DNA of 64,000 nucleotides, from positions 1-64,000 of the forward strand of contig LYSZ01000012.1 in the NCBI GenBank assembly GCA_001657385.1, written 5' to 3'. Under the pieces are notes generated by a model. The model was not told the DNA's origin. It saw nothing but the letters and a program-made list of their open reading frames with translations, and searched no databases. The DNA comes from Parvularcula sp. BBD 1991-13 (GTDB lineage Bacteria; Pseudomonadota; Alphaproteobacteria; Caulobacterales; Parvularculaceae). How positions within the stretch are numbered: the first letter of the stretch is position 1; every line of letters begins with the position of its first letter. Shown here piece after piece: positions 1 to 8,275 of this stretch. The translations under genes were made by a program, and so were the position numbers.

Positions 1-204
1 TCTGTGAAACGCGATTTACGCATGTCCGTCGTCTCCTTCCGGTTGACGGACTCACCTTTCAAATGAGGGACCAAACGGGGCGCACGTCACTGAAATTAGC
101 CTTTTCAGGCCCCTTGTCCTATAGCCGCGAAAACGGCTTTTTGAACACCAAAACTTCCATGCCTTTCAACATGTTAGGGTCTTTTTGCGGGTTGAAAAAT
201 GAAG

Positions 205-279
205 TGGTGCCGCAGGAGAGAATTGAACTCTCGGCCTCACCCTTACCAAGGGTGCGCTCTACCACTGAGCTACTGCGGC
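205..279 (-). tRNA. tRNA-Thr (GGT anticodon)
   Basis: On the minus strand a 75-nt cloverleaf is readable. It has a seven-base-pair acceptor stem GCCGCAG/CTGCGGC, a D arm with AGCTCAGTGGTAGAGC, an anticodon arm CACCC-TTGGTAA-GGGTG giving anticodon GGT, a T arm with GTTCAATTC, and an encoded ACCA end. It decodes ACC/ACT threonine codons. A phage-like regulator pair starts less than 100 bases downstream of its 3' end, a place where integrated elements often sit. Confidence 0.95.
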
Positions 280-360
280 GGGTTGCGCGAAGGCTCAGGG
301 CTTTAGCGTTCTTTCGCCGGTTTCGCAAGCATTCGCGGCGTGTTTTACGCCGGTCCCGGT

Positions 361-948
361 CTAGCGCGGGCCGGCGGCCATCAGCCTGGCCGTCTGGCGC
401 GCGGCGAGCCACCAGAGGCGATGGTCGCGCTCCGCTTTTTTCGCCCGTCCGAGCCGCACCAGCATCAGCACGAGATATTGCGCCAGGTGTTCGGTCAGGG
501 GCGTGTCGGGCGCGTCATAGCGCGCCGCCTCCAGCCATTTCAGGCAGTCGTCGGTCTCGCGCTTGAAAAAGTCGGCCCTCAGGCCTTTCGACGCGGTCTC
601 GCCCAGAAGGTCCTCGATCAGCGGGACCGCGAAGCGCTGGAACCGCTTCGGGGCGAGATCGCCCGACCAGTCCTGATAATAGACCGGTTCGACATACCGT
701 TCCGCGTCTTCCGATTCCCACTGGGCGCTGCGGTCGCTGGCGCCGGTGCGGCCGTGTTCGAGCCATTCGAGGCTGACATCAAGGGTGTCCGCGAGCGCCT
801 GCATCGTGTTGCCGCGCGGTTTTTTGACTTTTCCTTTGAGGTATTTGGTAACACTATTGTATTCGACGCCCGATTTTTCGGACAATACACGTATTGACCA
901 CCCCTTTTCGGTAAGGGCCTCTTTAAGTCTTTTTGCCCAAGGAATCAT
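361..948 (-). CDS. XRE-family (CI-like) transcriptional regulator
   Basis: This 195-aa protein has an N-terminal helix-turn-helix of the XRE/Cro-CI type (residues about 5-65, with WSIRVLSEKSGVEYNSVTKYL and a trailing LEWLEHG). The remaining 130 residues are unassigned and show no LexA-type Ser-Lys peptidase motif. The track ORF begins further upstream, but its first 58 residues would run through the divergent promoter region, so I start at the ATG giving MIPWAKRLKEAL. It is divergent from a Cro-like gene across about 85 bp holding two inverted repeats, a lambda-switch-like layout. Its 3' end lies near tRNA-Thr. The HTH family is seen directly; the target is inferred. Confidence 0.8.
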   Translation of the reverse strand: MIPWAKRLKEALTEKGWSIRVLSEKSGVEYNSVTKYLKGKVKKPRGNTMQALADTLDVSLEWLEHGRTGASDRSAQWESEDAERYVEPVYYQDWSGDLAPKRFQRFAVPLIEDLLGETASKGLRADFFKRETDDCLKWLEAARYDAPDTPLTEHLAQYLVLMLVRLGRAKKAERDHRLWWLAARQTARLMAAGPR

Positions 949-973
949 GGGCTTATGCTTTACGCGAAATTTA

Positions 974-1005
974 TTCCAAATGATTGGAAATTTTTCACTT
1001 GAAAA
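974..1005. promoter_or_regulatory. paired inverted repeats between divergent regulators
   Basis: The AT-rich gap between the two divergent regulators contains two adjacent dyads: TTCCAA-ATGA-TTGGAA (974-989) and TTTTC-ACTT-GAAAA (992-1005). Their centres lie 17 bp apart. Tandem dyads in a CI/Cro-like intergenic region are typical of repressor operators, so I infer operators for one or both flanking proteins. Confidence 0.5.
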
Positions 1006-1033
1006 GGTCGAATAATTATTACATTTTCCGGTT

Positions 1034-1717
1034 ATGGAGATTCGATCCGTATCAGATGCAATTTCCGCAGTAGGCGGCGCATCCCGAGCCTCACAGATTT
1101 GCGGCGTTTCCCTCGACGCCATCCGGAAATGGCGTGAAAAGGGCTGTATTCCGCCGAAGAACTGGCCGAACCTGGTCCAGCACGGCGCGAATCTGGTGAC
1201 GTACGAAGTGCTTGAGGCGATCTGGCGTCAAACCCGGCCGGGGGAGGGCGGGCGGCGCGTCGGCGCGGAAACCGCCCCCGACCTTCAAGGCGGTCCCGGC
1301 TCCACCCCCGGCACCGACAGGCAACTCGATCGCGACGATCGGGGCGACGCTGACAGTCAAGTCAATCCCGGCGGCCAAGTCGATCAGGGCGGCCAAGTCA
1401 ATCAGGGCAGGCAGGTCGATCATGAGGTTGCGGCCCGGGTCGAGGCGGGGGCCGGCATGGGGGCCGGGATGAAAGCGCGTTCCGGCGGGCGAGATCTTCC
1501 CGATGCGCCGGAGCGTTCCGCCATGCGAGTCCATTCTGTTACGCAAACGCATCCTGCCGAGCCAGCCTGTTCCGACGCTCATGACGCGGCCACGGCGCAC
1601 GGCGACGGCGCCGCGGCGGCGTCTGCCGATCCGGAAGCCCGCGACGACGCGGCTGCGGACGGGCGCGACAAAACCGCGATGGGCAAGGCGACGATAGGCA
1701 AGGCGGCGACAGGCTGA
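1034..1717 (+). CDS. Cro/YdaS-like HTH protein with disordered tail
   Basis: The first 65 residues form a small Cro-like HTH (DAISAVGGASRASQICGVSLDAIRKW followed by the basic, proline-containing turn CIPPKNWPNLV) of the kind found in small phage-derived regulators. Residues from about 70 to 227 are low-complexity, rich in Gly, Asp, Ala and Gln, and include an imperfect 18-nt tandem repeat, so a disordered tail or a readthrough into repetitive DNA is likely. It is divergent from the CI-like gene. The real protein could be shorter than the ORF if the tail is a degenerate extension. Confidence 0.6.
   Translation: MEIRSVSDAISAVGGASRASQICGVSLDAIRKWREKGCIPPKNWPNLVQHGANLVTYEVLEAIWRQTRPGEGGRRVGAETAPDLQGGPGSTPGTDRQLDRDDRGDADSQVNPGGQVDQGGQVNQGRQVDHEVAARVEAGAGMGAGMKARSGGRDLPDAPERSAMRVHSVTQTHPAEPACSDAHDAATAHGDGAAAASADPEARDDAAADGRDKTAMGKATIGKAATG
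1370..1423. repeat. 18-bp tandem repeat, three copies
   Basis: Three successive 18-nt units related to GGCGGCCAAGTCGATCAG encode the G-G-Q-V-D-Q type repeat in the tail of the Cro-like protein. Being a multiple of three, the array keeps the reading frame. Confidence 0.75.
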
Positions 1718-1884
1718 GACCGGCGGCCGGTGGGGGGGCCGGGTGCGGCGAAGGCGCGTTGGGCAATGGGCGCGCCTTCGCCGCCGTTCCGGGCGCTTTC
1801 GCGGGCGCGGGCTCTTGCCCAGATTCGGACGCAGATTCAGGCGCAAATTCGGACACAAGTTCGGGCCGTTGGCCGCGAAACGGC

Positions 1885-2520
1885 TCAGCCGCGACCGCTT
1901 TCGCCGTTGACGACTTCTCCGTTGACGCCTTCTCCGTCGACGCCTTCTCCGTCGACGCCTTCTCCGTCGACGCCGAAAGCATCGAGGATATCGCGGCCGA
2001 CGCGGCGCGGCCGCCGGCTTTTCGCGTCGATCAGGCACCAGACGGTTTTCACTTTCGCGGAAAACCGCGATGCGGCCTGGGCGGCGCCGGCTGTGCAGGA
2101 CCCGTCCTCCGCGGGCCCGTCGCCTGCGTCTTCCGTGACCTTGCGGATATCCACGAAGCGCTCGAAACGGGGGCCGTCCGCGCGGCCGAGCCAGGTTCGG
2201 ATGTCCACCGTCTCCCCGGGCAGCACCGGATCGCGATAGTCGATTTCATGGCGCAGCGCGACCCAGACGTATTTCGTCGTCAGCGCATCTCCCGCGACCG
2301 TCGTCCAGTGGGCTGTGGCCGCGTCCTGCGCCCAGACCAGATAAACCGCGTTGTTCACATGACCCAGCGCGTCGATGTCGCCCGCGCGCGCGGTCCTGCG
2401 CATCAGCGCCGCCGTCTCGAACGACCGGGCGCCGACGAGACGGCCGGCAAGACGGCCAAAAAGACGGTCAGCGAGGCCGGCCGGCGCCGGCGCGTTTTGT
2501 TCGGGCGGGGCGTCGTTCAT
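1885..2520 (-). CDS. acyl-CoA thioesterase (hotdog fold)
   Basis: This 211-aa protein has a hotdog-fold core at about residues 35-170, with the 4-hydroxybenzoyl-CoA thioesterase/FadM-type motif GHVNNAVYLVWAQDA and a later HEIDYRDPVLPGE segment. It should hydrolyse acyl-CoA thioesters in the cytoplasm; the substrate is not readable. The start ATG overlaps the stop of the upstream LOG-family gene (ATGA), implying translational coupling. The C-terminus is odd: a VDGEG/VNGE repeat tail encoded by 15-bp tandem repeats that is not part of the fold and may vary between strains. Confidence 0.8.
   Translation of the reverse strand: MNDAPPEQNAPAPAGLADRLFGRLAGRLVGARSFETAALMRRTARAGDIDALGHVNNAVYLVWAQDAATAHWTTVAGDALTTKYVWVALRHEIDYRDPVLPGETVDIRTWLGRADGPRFERFVDIRKVTEDAGDGPAEDGSCTAGAAQAASRFSAKVKTVWCLIDAKSRRPRRVGRDILDAFGVDGEGVDGEGVDGEGVNGEVVNGESGRG
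1906..1974. repeat. 15-bp tandem repeat in thioesterase 3' end
   Basis: Four full 15-nt units close to GTCGACGCCTTCTCC and one partial unit lie just inside the stop of the thioesterase gene. They encode the acidic VDGEG repeat. The unit length preserves the frame, so copy number can change without disrupting the gene. Confidence 0.85.
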
Positions 2521-3107
2521 GGTTTCAGCTCGTCGACCCATTTGCGGTCCGTGGGTATGTCGGCGGCGAGGAGCCGGTCGATCAGCGCCGCCGGGTCCGC
2601 ATCGCTCGCCATAATGGCGCGGTGGACCGGTTTGACGAAGCGCTGTTCGGCCATGTGATCGAGAAAGGCTTCGAGGCCGTCGTAAAATCCGTTGACATTG
2701 AGCAGGCCGACCGGCTTGGCGTGGATGCCGAGCTGCGACCAGGTCCAGACCTCGAACGTCTCCTCCAGCGTGCCGACGCCGCCGGGCAGGGCGACGAACC
2801 CCGCCGACAGCGCCGCCATCTGGGCCTTTCGCTCGTGCATGGAGGCGACGATGCGCAGCTCGGTGAGCCCGCCATGGGCGATTTCCAGATCGGCGAGCGC
2901 TTCGGGCAGGACGCCGACCACCTCCCCGCCGGCGCCGAGCGCCGCGTCGGCGACGGCGCCCATGAGGCCCACCGACGCGCCGCCATAGACAAGGCCAATC
3001 CCGCGCCGGGCGAGTTCTGCGCCGAGATCGGCGGCGGCCGCTGCGTAGGCCGGGTCCGCGCCGAGACTGGAGCCGCAAAAAACACACAGGTTCAAATCGG
3101 ATCTCAT
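2517..3107 (-). CDS. LOG-family protein (cytokinin riboside phosphoribohydrolase-like)
   Basis: The 196-aa sequence is a Rossmann-like LOG/TIGR00730 protein with GSSLGADP near the N-terminus, GGASVGLMG at 42-50, the SMHERKAQM segment at 89-97 and the hallmark PGGVGTLEE at 108-116. Family members hydrolyse nucleoside 5'-monophosphates to base and ribose 5-phosphate. The full catalytic signature is present and the length is normal. It overlaps the downstream thioesterase by four bases, so the two are probably co-transcribed. Confidence 0.9.
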   Translation of the reverse strand: MRSDLNLCVFCGSSLGADPAYAAAAADLGAELARRGIGLVYGGASVGLMGAVADAALGAGGEVVGVLPEALADLEIAHGGLTELRIVASMHERKAQMAALSAGFVALPGGVGTLEETFEVWTWSQLGIHAKPVGLLNVNGFYDGLEAFLDHMAEQRFVKPVHRAIMASDADPAALIDRLLAADIPTDRKWVDELKP

Positions 3108-3302
3108 GGGCGCTTTTGTGCCGCCTTCCGCGCCGATGCGCCAGCCTTTATCGCCGCGCCGTCGCCGGGGGCCGGCGCTTGTTCTGTCTTCGCCGTCCTC
3201 CGTCCGATTCGCCTCCCCGTCCTATCGGCCCGTGTCTGCCTTGCCGGTGCGCCTGACCGGTTGCGCTTGACCGGTGCGCGGGGGCGCGTATGGTCCGCGG
3301 CC

Positions 3303-3482
3303 ATGCCGACGGACGGACGAAAAGACGCGCCGCAAGACCGCCCCGCCGACGCCTCGAAAAAGCCGGGCGGCGCGTCCAGGGCGAAGAGCGACGAACGCCA
3401 GGTGCGACTGGCCGAAGCGCTTCGGGCCAATCTGCGGCGGCGCAAGGTCTCCGCCGGAAAAACGGACAAGAAAGACACCTGA
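3303..3482 (+). CDS. small basic protein upstream of murA
   Basis: This 59-aa protein is charged and lacks cysteines or a membrane segment. Its C-terminal half contains [10 protein letters not shown], the signature of a short uncharacterised protein often found directly before murA in Alphaproteobacteria. The stop overlaps the murA start (TGATG), so the two are coupled. The long track ORF reading through here is rejected because only the segment from this ATG matches the known small-protein pattern. Function is unknown. Confidence 0.75.
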   Translation: MPTDGRKDAPQDRPADASKKPGGASRAKSDERQVRLAEALRANLRRRKVSAGKTDKKDT

Positions 3483-4741
3483 TGGACAAGCTGGCGATTA
3501 TCGGCGGGCGGGCGCTCTACGGCGCGATCCCGATCAGCGGGGCCAAGAACTCGGCGCTTAAGGTGATGGCGGCGTCGCTGCTCACCGACGAGCCGCTGAC
3601 GCTGACCAACGCGCCGCGCCTCGCCGATGTCGACATGCTGCTCCGGCTGCTCGCCCGGCACGGGGCGGACGCCGCCTTCGACGACGCGACCCTACGCCTG
3701 CATGCGCGCGACATCGCCTCGACGGAGGCGCCGTATGACCTGGTGCGGAAGATGCGCGCGAGCTTCAACGTGCTCGGCCCGCTCCTGGCGCGGGAGGGGC
3801 GCGCGAAAGTCTCCCTGCCGGGGGGATGCGCCATCGGCGCGCGCCCCGTGGACCTGCACCTCAAGGCGCTTACCGCCATGGGCGCGGCGATCGAACTCGA
3901 TGAAGGCTACGTCGTCGCCTCGGCGCCGCGGGGCCTGCACGGCGCCCATATCGCGTTTCCCTTCGTCTCGGTCGGGGCGACCGAACACGCCATGCTGGCG
4001 GCCACCCTCGCCAGGGGCGGGACGGTGCTTGAAAACGCCGCGCGCGAGCCGGAGATCGCCGACCTCGCCGATTGCCTCAACGCCATGGGCGCGAGGATTG
4101 CGGGCGCGGGGGGCGCGACCATCGAGATCGAGGGCGTGGAGCGCCTTCACGGAGCGACCCATCGCGTCCTGCCGGACCGGATCGAGACCGGCGCCTACGC
4201 CATGGCGGTCGGCGCGGCCGGGGGCGAGCTGACCCTTTCGGGAACCGACGCGCGCCTTCTCGGCGCGGCGCTGCCGGTCCTGGAAGAGGCGGGGCTGGAG
4301 ATCGAGCTGCTCGACGACGGCCTGCGCGTGAAGAAATCGCCCGGCCCGTGCCGCGCGCTCGACATCGTCACCCAGCCCTTTCCCGGCTTTCCCACCGACC
4401 TCCAGGCCCAGTTCATGGCCATGATGGCGACCGCCGAGGGGGTCTCCAAGATCAAGGAGACGATCTTCGAGAACCGCTTCATGCACGCGCCGGAGCTGGC
4501 GCGCATGGGCGCGAAGATTTCCGTGGACGGACAGACCGCCACGGTGCGCGGCGTTCCCCGCCTCAAGGGCGCGCCGGTGATGGCGACGGACCTGCGCGCG
4601 TCGATGTCGCTGGTCATCGCCGGGCTCGCCGCGGAAGGCCAGACCATGATCAATCGCGTTTACCATCTTGACCGCGGCTTCGAGCGTCTGGAAGAAAAGC
4701 TGACCCGGTGCGGCGCGCTGATCGAGCGCATCAAGGAATAG
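3482..4741 (+). CDS. murA: UDP-N-acetylglucosamine 1-carboxyvinyltransferase
   Basis: MurA transfers enolpyruvate from PEP to UDP-GlcNAc, the first committed cytoplasmic step of peptidoglycan synthesis. The 419-aa sequence has the conserved [10 protein letters not shown] motif (Lys22-Asn23), [10 protein letters not shown] and the active-site loop [14 protein letters not shown] with the PEP-binding cysteine at 116, the fosfomycin-reactive residue. [13 protein letters not shown] and [13 protein letters not shown] near the end are also typical. I chose the start giving MDKLAIIGG, coupled to the preceding small gene, instead of the longer track start. DUF2948 and hisD follow closely. Confidence 0.97.
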   Translation: MDKLAIIGGRALYGAIPISGAKNSALKVMAASLLTDEPLTLTNAPRLADVDMLLRLLARHGADAAFDDATLRLHARDIASTEAPYDLVRKMRASFNVLGPLLAREGRAKVSLPGGCAIGARPVDLHLKALTAMGAAIELDEGYVVASAPRGLHGAHIAFPFVSVGATEHAMLAATLARGGTVLENAAREPEIADLADCLNAMGARIAGAGGATIEIEGVERLHGATHRVLPDRIETGAYAMAVGAAGGELTLSGTDARLLGAALPVLEEAGLEIELLDDGLRVKKSPGPCRALDIVTQPFPGFPTDLQAQFMAMMATAEGVSKIKETIFENRFMHAPELARMGAKISVDGQTATVRGVPRLKGAPVMATDLRASMSLVIAGLAAEGQTMINRVYHLDRGFERLEEKLTRCGALIERIKE

Positions 4742-4752
4742 GAGAGGGGCGC

Positions 4753-5202
4753 TTGGCCTCGCTGAAGGACTACAAACCGTTGCGGCTGATGGCCGGGGAC
4801 GAGGAAGACCTCGGCGTCATCTCCGCCTGTCTCCAGGACGCGGTCGCCAAGCTCGGCGATTTCGCCTTCCTGCCCGACCAGCGGCGCTTCGCCTTCGTCG
4901 CCAACCGCTTTGTCTGGGAAAGCGGGGGCATGGGCCGAGTCGGGCCGTTCGCCCGCGTCCGGGTCGGCATGCATTTCGACGACGTCAAGGCGGCCAGGTT
5001 CCAGCACCTGCGCACGGACGCCAGGGACGCGGTGGTGGAGTTGCTCGCGATCCGCTTCGAAGCGGGCGAGGACGGCGCCGGCGCGGTCATGCTCGACTTC
5101 GCCGGCGGCGGCGCGGTGCGCCTGGAGGTCGAGAGCGTCAACGCCTATATGTCAGACATCTCCGAACCCTGGCGCACCCGCGCCCGGCCGAAACACGATT
5201 AG
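4753..5202 (+). CDS. DUF2948 family protein
   Basis: This 149-aa cytoplasmic protein matches the alphaproteobacterial DUF2948 family, which conventionally sits between murA and hisD. It begins LKDYKPLRLMAGDEEDL and ends near NAYMSDISEPWRT. I place the start at a TTG with a clear AGGAG ribosome-binding site eight bases upstream, just after the murA stop; the ATG in the track would lie inside murA. No catalytic motif is visible and the function is unknown. Confidence 0.85.
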   Translation: MASLKDYKPLRLMAGDEEDLGVISACLQDAVAKLGDFAFLPDQRRFAFVANRFVWESGGMGRVGPFARVRVGMHFDDVKAARFQHLRTDARDAVVELLAIRFEAGEDGAGAVMLDFAGGGAVRLEVESVNAYMSDISEPWRTRARPKHD

Positions 5203-5206
5203 GGTC

Positions 5207-6508
5207 ATGGTCCACCGTCTGACAAGCGCCGATCCCGGCTTTGCGGCAGACTTCGCCGCCTTCATCGCCAAGGACCGCGACGACGGCGCCGACGTCGCCG
5301 GCGCGGTGGCGGCGATCATCGCCTCGGTCCGCGCGGACGGTTTCGCCGCGCTGCGCCGCTACACCGAAGCGTTCGACCGATTCGCGCTGACCGAGACAAG
5401 TCTTCGGGTTTCCGACGCCGAGATCGACGCGGCGGAAGCCGCCTGCGACGCGGAGGATCTCGCCGCCCTCGACTTCGCCGCGGCGCGCATCCGCGGCTAT
5501 CACGAAAAACAGACCCCGCAGGATATGCGCTATACGGACGATGCGGGCGTGACGCTGGGCTGGCGCTGGACGCCGGTCGACGCCGCCGGGCTTTACGCCC
5601 CGGGCGGGCGGGCGGCTTATCCCTCCAGCGTCCTGATGAACGCCATCCCGGCCAAGGTCGCGGGGGTCGCCCGCCTCGCCATGGTCAGCCCCGCCCCCGA
5701 CGGGGAGATGAACCCGCTCGTCCTCGCCGCCGCCCGCCGCGCCGGCGTCGACGAGATCTACCGCGTCGGCGGGGCGCAGGGCGTCGCCGCGCTGGCCTAT
5801 GGCGCGGGGCCGATCGCGCCGACCGATGTCATCGTCGGACCCGGCAACGCCTATGTGGCCGAGGCCAAGCGTCAGGTGTTCGGTCATGTCGGCATCGACA
5901 GCGTCGCCGGGCCGTCGGAAATCCTGGTCGTTGCGGACGGCGCCAACGACCCGGCGTGGATCGCGGCGGACCTGCTCAGCCAGGCCGAGCACGACCCGTC
6001 CTCGCAAAGCGTTCTGATAACGGACGATGCGGCCTTCGCGGACGCCGTCGCCGGCGCGGCCGAGACGCAGCTCGCGGCGAGCCCGCGCGGCGCGGTGGCG
6101 GGTGCGGCGTGGCGGGAAAACTCGGCGATTATTGTCGTTAGCGCGCTTGAGGAGGCCGCCGCGCTTGTCGACCGCATCGCGCCGGAACACCTCGAACTCG
6201 CCGTCGCCGACCCGGAAGCGATGCTCGCCCGTATCCGTCATGCGGGCGCGGTTTTCCTCGGGCGCCATACGCCGGAAGCGGTGGGGGACTATGTGGCGGG
6301 GCCGGACCACGTGCTGCCGACGGCGCGGGCCGCGCGGTACGCCTCCGGCCTGTCGGTGCTCGACTTCATGAAACGCACCTCCGTCATCGGCTGCGACGCC
6401 GGCGCGCTGCGGCGCATCGGCCCGCCCGCGGCCCGGCTGGCGGACGCCGAAGGCCTGCCGAGCCACGCCCACTCGATCCGTGTGCGTCTTGGCGCGCCGG
6501 AGCGCTGA
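5207..6508 (+). CDS. hisD: histidinol dehydrogenase
   Basis: HisD oxidises L-histidinol to L-histidine in two NAD-dependent steps, ending histidine biosynthesis. The 433-aa sequence shows the family landmarks in order: AGLYAPGGRAAYPSSVLMN, VGGAQGVAALAYG, VGPGNAYVAEAKR, AGPSEILVVAD, the zinc-ligand segment LLSQAEHDP, the catalytic region APEHLEL and TPEAVGDYVAGPDHVLPT. The ATG four bases after the DUF2948 stop gives the normal length. Downstream the expected UPF0262 gene is displaced by a 5 kb insertion of unrelated genes. Confidence 0.97.
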   Translation: MVHRLTSADPGFAADFAAFIAKDRDDGADVAGAVAAIIASVRADGFAALRRYTEAFDRFALTETSLRVSDAEIDAAEAACDAEDLAALDFAAARIRGYHEKQTPQDMRYTDDAGVTLGWRWTPVDAAGLYAPGGRAAYPSSVLMNAIPAKVAGVARLAMVSPAPDGEMNPLVLAAARRAGVDEIYRVGGAQGVAALAYGAGPIAPTDVIVGPGNAYVAEAKRQVFGHVGIDSVAGPSEILVVADGANDPAWIAADLLSQAEHDPSSQSVLITDDAAFADAVAGAAETQLAASPRGAVAGAAWRENSAIIVVSALEEAAALVDRIAPEHLELAVADPEAMLARIRHAGAVFLGRHTPEAVGDYVAGPDHVLPTARAARYASGLSVLDFMKRTSVIGCDAGALRRIGPPAARLADAEGLPSHAHSIRVRLGAPER

Positions 6509-6541
6509 CGCCGGCGGCCGCGCGTTTTTCCGCGCTCGCTT

Positions 6542-7207
6542 CTATCCCTCGCCGGCGCGGTGTTCCGGAAACGGAAATTCCTCGCGCGACTGTTTCCAGG
6601 GGGGATATTTTTTCATTACCGAGACGAAGAGATCCGACGCGACGAGGGCGTCGAGCCAGCGCCGGAGCCGGGGCAGGGGCGCGGCGTCGAACCACGCTTC
6701 GTCGGCGATGCGGAACTGGCGCACGAACGGGAAAATCGCGATGTCGGCGAACCCGCGCCGCGCGCCGCCGAGAAAGCCGTCTCCGGCGAGGCGCGCTTCC
6801 AGGGCCCGCAGGAAGTCCATCCCCGCCGCGCGGTGTTCGGCCGGATCGGCGCCGTCATACCGGGCGGCGTATTTGTAGCGGTCGAGGTGATGCTTGAACG
6901 GCCCGTCATTGCCCTCGACCAGGGGACGGGCCGCGTTGGCCGCGTCGAGCCAGCCTTCCGGATCGCGCCTGTCCAGCGCCCAGCGCATCACATCCAGGCT
7001 CTCGTCCAGGACGAGACCGCCATCGATCACGACGGGCACGGTGGCCTTGGGCGACGCGGCGGTCATTTCCTCCGGCTTGTCTTTCAATACGACCTCGCGC
7101 AGGCGCACGCGAACCCCGCTGACCGCAATCGCCATGCGCGCCCGCATGGCGTAAGGGCAGCGGCGGAAGGAATAAAGAACCGGCGTTTGTGCGCGCGCGC
7201 CGCTCAT
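6542..7207 (-). CDS. glutathione S-transferase family protein
   Basis: The 221-aa sequence has an N-terminal thioredoxin-like domain with a glutaredoxin-type CPYAMRARM motif and a TVPVVIDGG cis-proline loop, followed by an all-helical GST C-terminal domain (FADIAIFPFVRQF). It is cytoplasmic; the substrate is unknown. The start ATG overlaps the stop of trhO by four bases (ATGA), indicating coupled translation. The longer track ORF extends into trhO in another frame and is not used. Confidence 0.88.
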   Translation of the reverse strand: MSGARAQTPVLYSFRRCPYAMRARMAIAVSGVRVRLREVVLKDKPEEMTAASPKATVPVVIDGGLVLDESLDVMRWALDRRDPEGWLDAANAARPLVEGNDGPFKHHLDRYKYAARYDGADPAEHRAAGMDFLRALEARLAGDGFLGGARRGFADIAIFPFVRQFRIADEAWFDAAPLPRLRRWLDALVASDLFVSVMKKYPPWKQSREEFPFPEHRAGEG

Positions 7208-8121
7208 GACGGCTTTGCGCCGATATGGGCGCGTCCCCGCGCGGCGGCGAGCGCCACCTGGCGCTGGCGCTCGGCAAAGGCGCGCTTCCTCTCCTCGGAA
7301 TGGACGTCGTGACAGGACGGGCAGGAGACCCCCTCGACATATTCCGGCGCCGCCTTGTCTTCGTCCGTAATCGGACGGCGGCAGGCGCGGCACATGTCGT
7401 AGGAGCCTGGCGCAAGGTCGTGCCGCACCGACACCCGCTGGTCAAACACGAAACACTCGCCGCGCCATAGGCTTTCCGTCTCCGGCACCGTTTCGAGATA
7501 ATTCAGGATGCCGCCTTTCAGGTGACAGACATCCCCGATTCCCTCGCTGCGCAGGAAAGCGACCGATTTTTCGCAGCGCACGCCGCCGGTGCAGTACATG
7601 GCGACCCGTTTGACGTCGTGGGTCTTGCGGTATTCCCGGAACCAGCCGGGAAAATCACGGAAAGAGGCGGTTTTGGGATCGACGGCGCCGTCGAACGCGC
7701 CGATCGCGACTTCATAGGCGTTGCGCGTGTCGATCACCAGCGTTTCCGGATCGGCGATGACCGCGTTCCAGTCGGCGGGGTCGACATAGCGCTCGCGGCT
7801 TTTCTCCGGCGCGAGGCCCGGCACGCCGAGCGCGACGATCTCGGCCTTGAGGCGGACCTTCATGCGGTAGAACGGATTTTCATCCGTATAGGATTCTTTC
7901 CATTCAAGATCGGCGCAGCCGGGCAGGGCCTTCACCGCGGACAGCGCCGCGTCGACGCCGGCGCGCGGCCCCGCGATCGTCCCGTTGACCCCTTCCGGGG
8001 CGAGCAGGATCGTGCCCAGCGCCCCGGCGTCCCGCGCAGCGGCGAAGAGCCCCGGCTGGCGGCGAGCGTAATCCGGGAGCGGCGTGAACTTGTAGAATGC
8101 GGCGACGACGATCTCAGGCAT
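7204..8121 (-). CDS. trhO: tRNA uridine 5-hydroxylase / rhodanese-like TrhO
   Basis: The 305-aa protein matches the YceA/TrhO family, which hydroxylates U34 of certain tRNAs using oxygen. It has the N-terminal ferredoxin-like domain (LLAPEGVNGTIAG), a central rhodanese domain (LVIDTRNAYEVAIGAF) with the active loop CTGGVRCEK and Cys177, and a C-terminal Cys-rich segment (YDMCRACRRPITDED...CPSCHD) expected in this family. It leads a two-gene unit with a GST. The start is the ATG giving MPEIVVAAFYKF. Confidence 0.93.
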   Translation of the reverse strand: MPEIVVAAFYKFTPLPDYARRQPGLFAAARDAGALGTILLAPEGVNGTIAGPRAGVDAALSAVKALPGCADLEWKESYTDENPFYRMKVRLKAEIVALGVPGLAPEKSRERYVDPADWNAVIADPETLVIDTRNAYEVAIGAFDGAVDPKTASFRDFPGWFREYRKTHDVKRVAMYCTGGVRCEKSVAFLRSEGIGDVCHLKGGILNYLETVPETESLWRGECFVFDQRVSVRHDLAPGSYDMCRACRRPITDEDKAAPEYVEGVSCPSCHDVHSEERKRAFAERQRQVALAAARGRAHIGAKPS

Positions 8122-8211
8122 GGGGCCGGTTTTTACGCGAGCGGCCCGCCGCGCTCAATAGGAGGCGCGCGGCGGCGAAAGGCGGAAGCGCGAGGAGGGA
8201 TGGATGCTAAA

Positions 8212-8271
8212 AAATGCGACTGCTTCGCATTTACATGAAATGATAACTCTGTTATTGCGAGTCAATTGCAA
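8212..8271 (+). promoter_or_regulatory. two Fur-box-like palindromes before TonB receptor
   Basis: Two palindromes lie directly upstream of the preferred receptor start. TGCGACTGCTTCGCA sits within a perfect 8-bp inverted repeat at 8212-8232, and the weaker TTGCGAGTCAATTGCAA is at 8255-8271. Both resemble the TGCGAATNATTCGCA type of iron box I recall for alphaproteobacterial receptors, so repression by Fur under iron sufficiency is inferred. Confidence 0.5.
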
Positions 8272-8275
8272 AAAA

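Noticed and set aside
1370-1974. Short regular repeats considered as a CRISPR array
   Set aside because: Units are 15-18 bp with no unique spacers and lie within coding sequence; no cas genes are present.
1091-2038. 315-aa Arg-rich minus-strand ORF
   Set aside because: Its poly-Arg translation comes from frame-shifted reading of the 15-bp and 18-bp repeats; it overlaps the Cro-like gene and the thioesterase 3' end.
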